This document shows positions 6,006 to 6,214 of a stretch of 6,214 bases of DNA, in pieces. Every line of letters begins with the position of its first letter. Within the stretch, counting starts at the first letter, position 1. The position numbers and the translations under genes are program-made. The notes below the pieces were generated by a model. It ran no database searches. It had not been told where the DNA came from and saw only the letters and a list, made by a program, of their open reading frames with translations. Source of the DNA: an uncultured Clostridia bacterium (GTDB lineage: Bacteria > Bacillota > Clostridia > Christensenellales > Borkfalkiaceae); contig CAMUFJ010000047.1 of the NCBI GenBank assembly GCA_947088135.1, forward strand, positions 1 through 6,214, read 5' to 3'.

Positions 6006-6214
6006 GATAGACGGAGTTTATCGCTCCGCCGAATCAGAGAAACTAACAAAGAGATTAGCTCACGCCTTTTTTCGCTTCCTTTCTGTCATTCTGAGCGTTA
6101 GCGAAGAATCCCATTAAACGAAGTCCGACGCGAAAAAAGTGTGAACCCAAGTTACAATCACTTGCGCGAAGCAAAACCGCGCTTTTGCGGTAGCGCCCTC
6201 AATTTGCCGCATAC
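6006..6214. repeat. Second near-identical unit, cut by the window end
   Basis: It matches 5778-5986 with ten mismatches in 209 positions by hand count and no gaps. Four mismatches fall in or beside the loop of the first hairpin, two at the left arm of the large inverted repeat, and the rest are scattered. Where changes hit the first stem (C to T at 6017, facing G 6023) a G·U pair remains. The window ends inside the last hairpin, after GCCGCATAC. Confidence 0.9.
6061..6143. repeat. Small inverted-repeat element with structured core, copy 2
   Basis: This has the same design as the copy 228 nt upstream: CTTTTTTCGC 6066-6075 with GCGAAAAAAG 6130-6139, and outer CACG 6061-6064 with TGTG 6140-6143, where an A-T pair of copy 1 has become G·T (G·U in RNA). 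The core at 6085-6128 differs from copy 1 by one base (CCCATT in place of CCCGTT). Confidence 0.75.

Larger units (their letters stand above)
5706..6214. repeat. Gene-free repeat array downstream of infA, 228-nt period
   Basis: This 509-nt stretch has no credible gene on either strand. It is built of units that recur with a 228-nt offset: a diverged partial unit (about 5712-5777), a complete unit (5778-6005 by an arbitrary phase) and a unit cut by the window end (6006-6214). Each unit is a row of hairpins with a conserved core. There is no stem followed by a T-run on the + strand that would make a convincing intrinsic terminator, so transcription from the operon may run into it. What lies beyond the window cannot be seen, so the number of units is unknown. 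Confidence 0.85.

Noticed and set aside
5706..6214. CRISPR array
   Set aside because: The repeat period is 228 nt, the whole unit including would-be spacers is repeated, and no short direct repeat with unique spacers is present.

Overview
The window is a segment of the conserved bacterial spc ribosomal-protein operon. All ten genes lie on the + strand: rpsH (S8), rplF (L6), rplR (L18), rpsE (S5), rpmD (L30), rplO (L15), secY, adk, map and infA. All ten read as full length with no frameshift. The order secY-adk-map-infA, a four-cysteine zinc LID in adenylate kinase, strong AAGGAGG-type ribosome binding sites and moderate G+C point to Bacillota, probably a Clostridia-type organism. The intergenic repeats look like those of uncultured gut Clostridia, but placing the organism more finely is a guess.

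Layout: positions 12-2525 hold six ribosomal protein genes spaced 10-13 nt apart, each with a clear Shine-Dalgarno sequence. secY follows after 33 nt. A 223-nt spacer at 3861-4083 then separates secY from adk, the only large gap inside the gene block. It holds a long imperfect inverted repeat whose left arm starts inside the last codons of secY, and a copy of a short structured repeat (TCATTCTGA...GAAGAATCC...CGAAGTCCGA). adk and map are 2 nt apart and look translationally coupled. infA follows map after 18 nt. The genes link ribosome assembly (S8, L6, L18, S5, L30, L15), membrane protein export (SecY), nucleotide energy balance (Adk), removal of N-terminal methionine (Map) and translation initiation (IF-1).

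From the infA stop codon to the window end (5706-6214, about 509 nt) I see no gene. This stretch is a repeat array with a 228-nt period: one diverged partial unit next to infA, one complete unit, and a third unit cut by the window edge. The second and third units match at about 95% over 209 nt by my hand count. Each unit is a chain of hairpins, and several differences between units keep the base pairing. The unit also contains the same core repeat found between secY and adk. rpmJ, which usually follows infA in this operon, is not in the window.

The genes themselves are ordinary. The points worth a second look are the structured repeats placed in and after a highly expressed essential operon.
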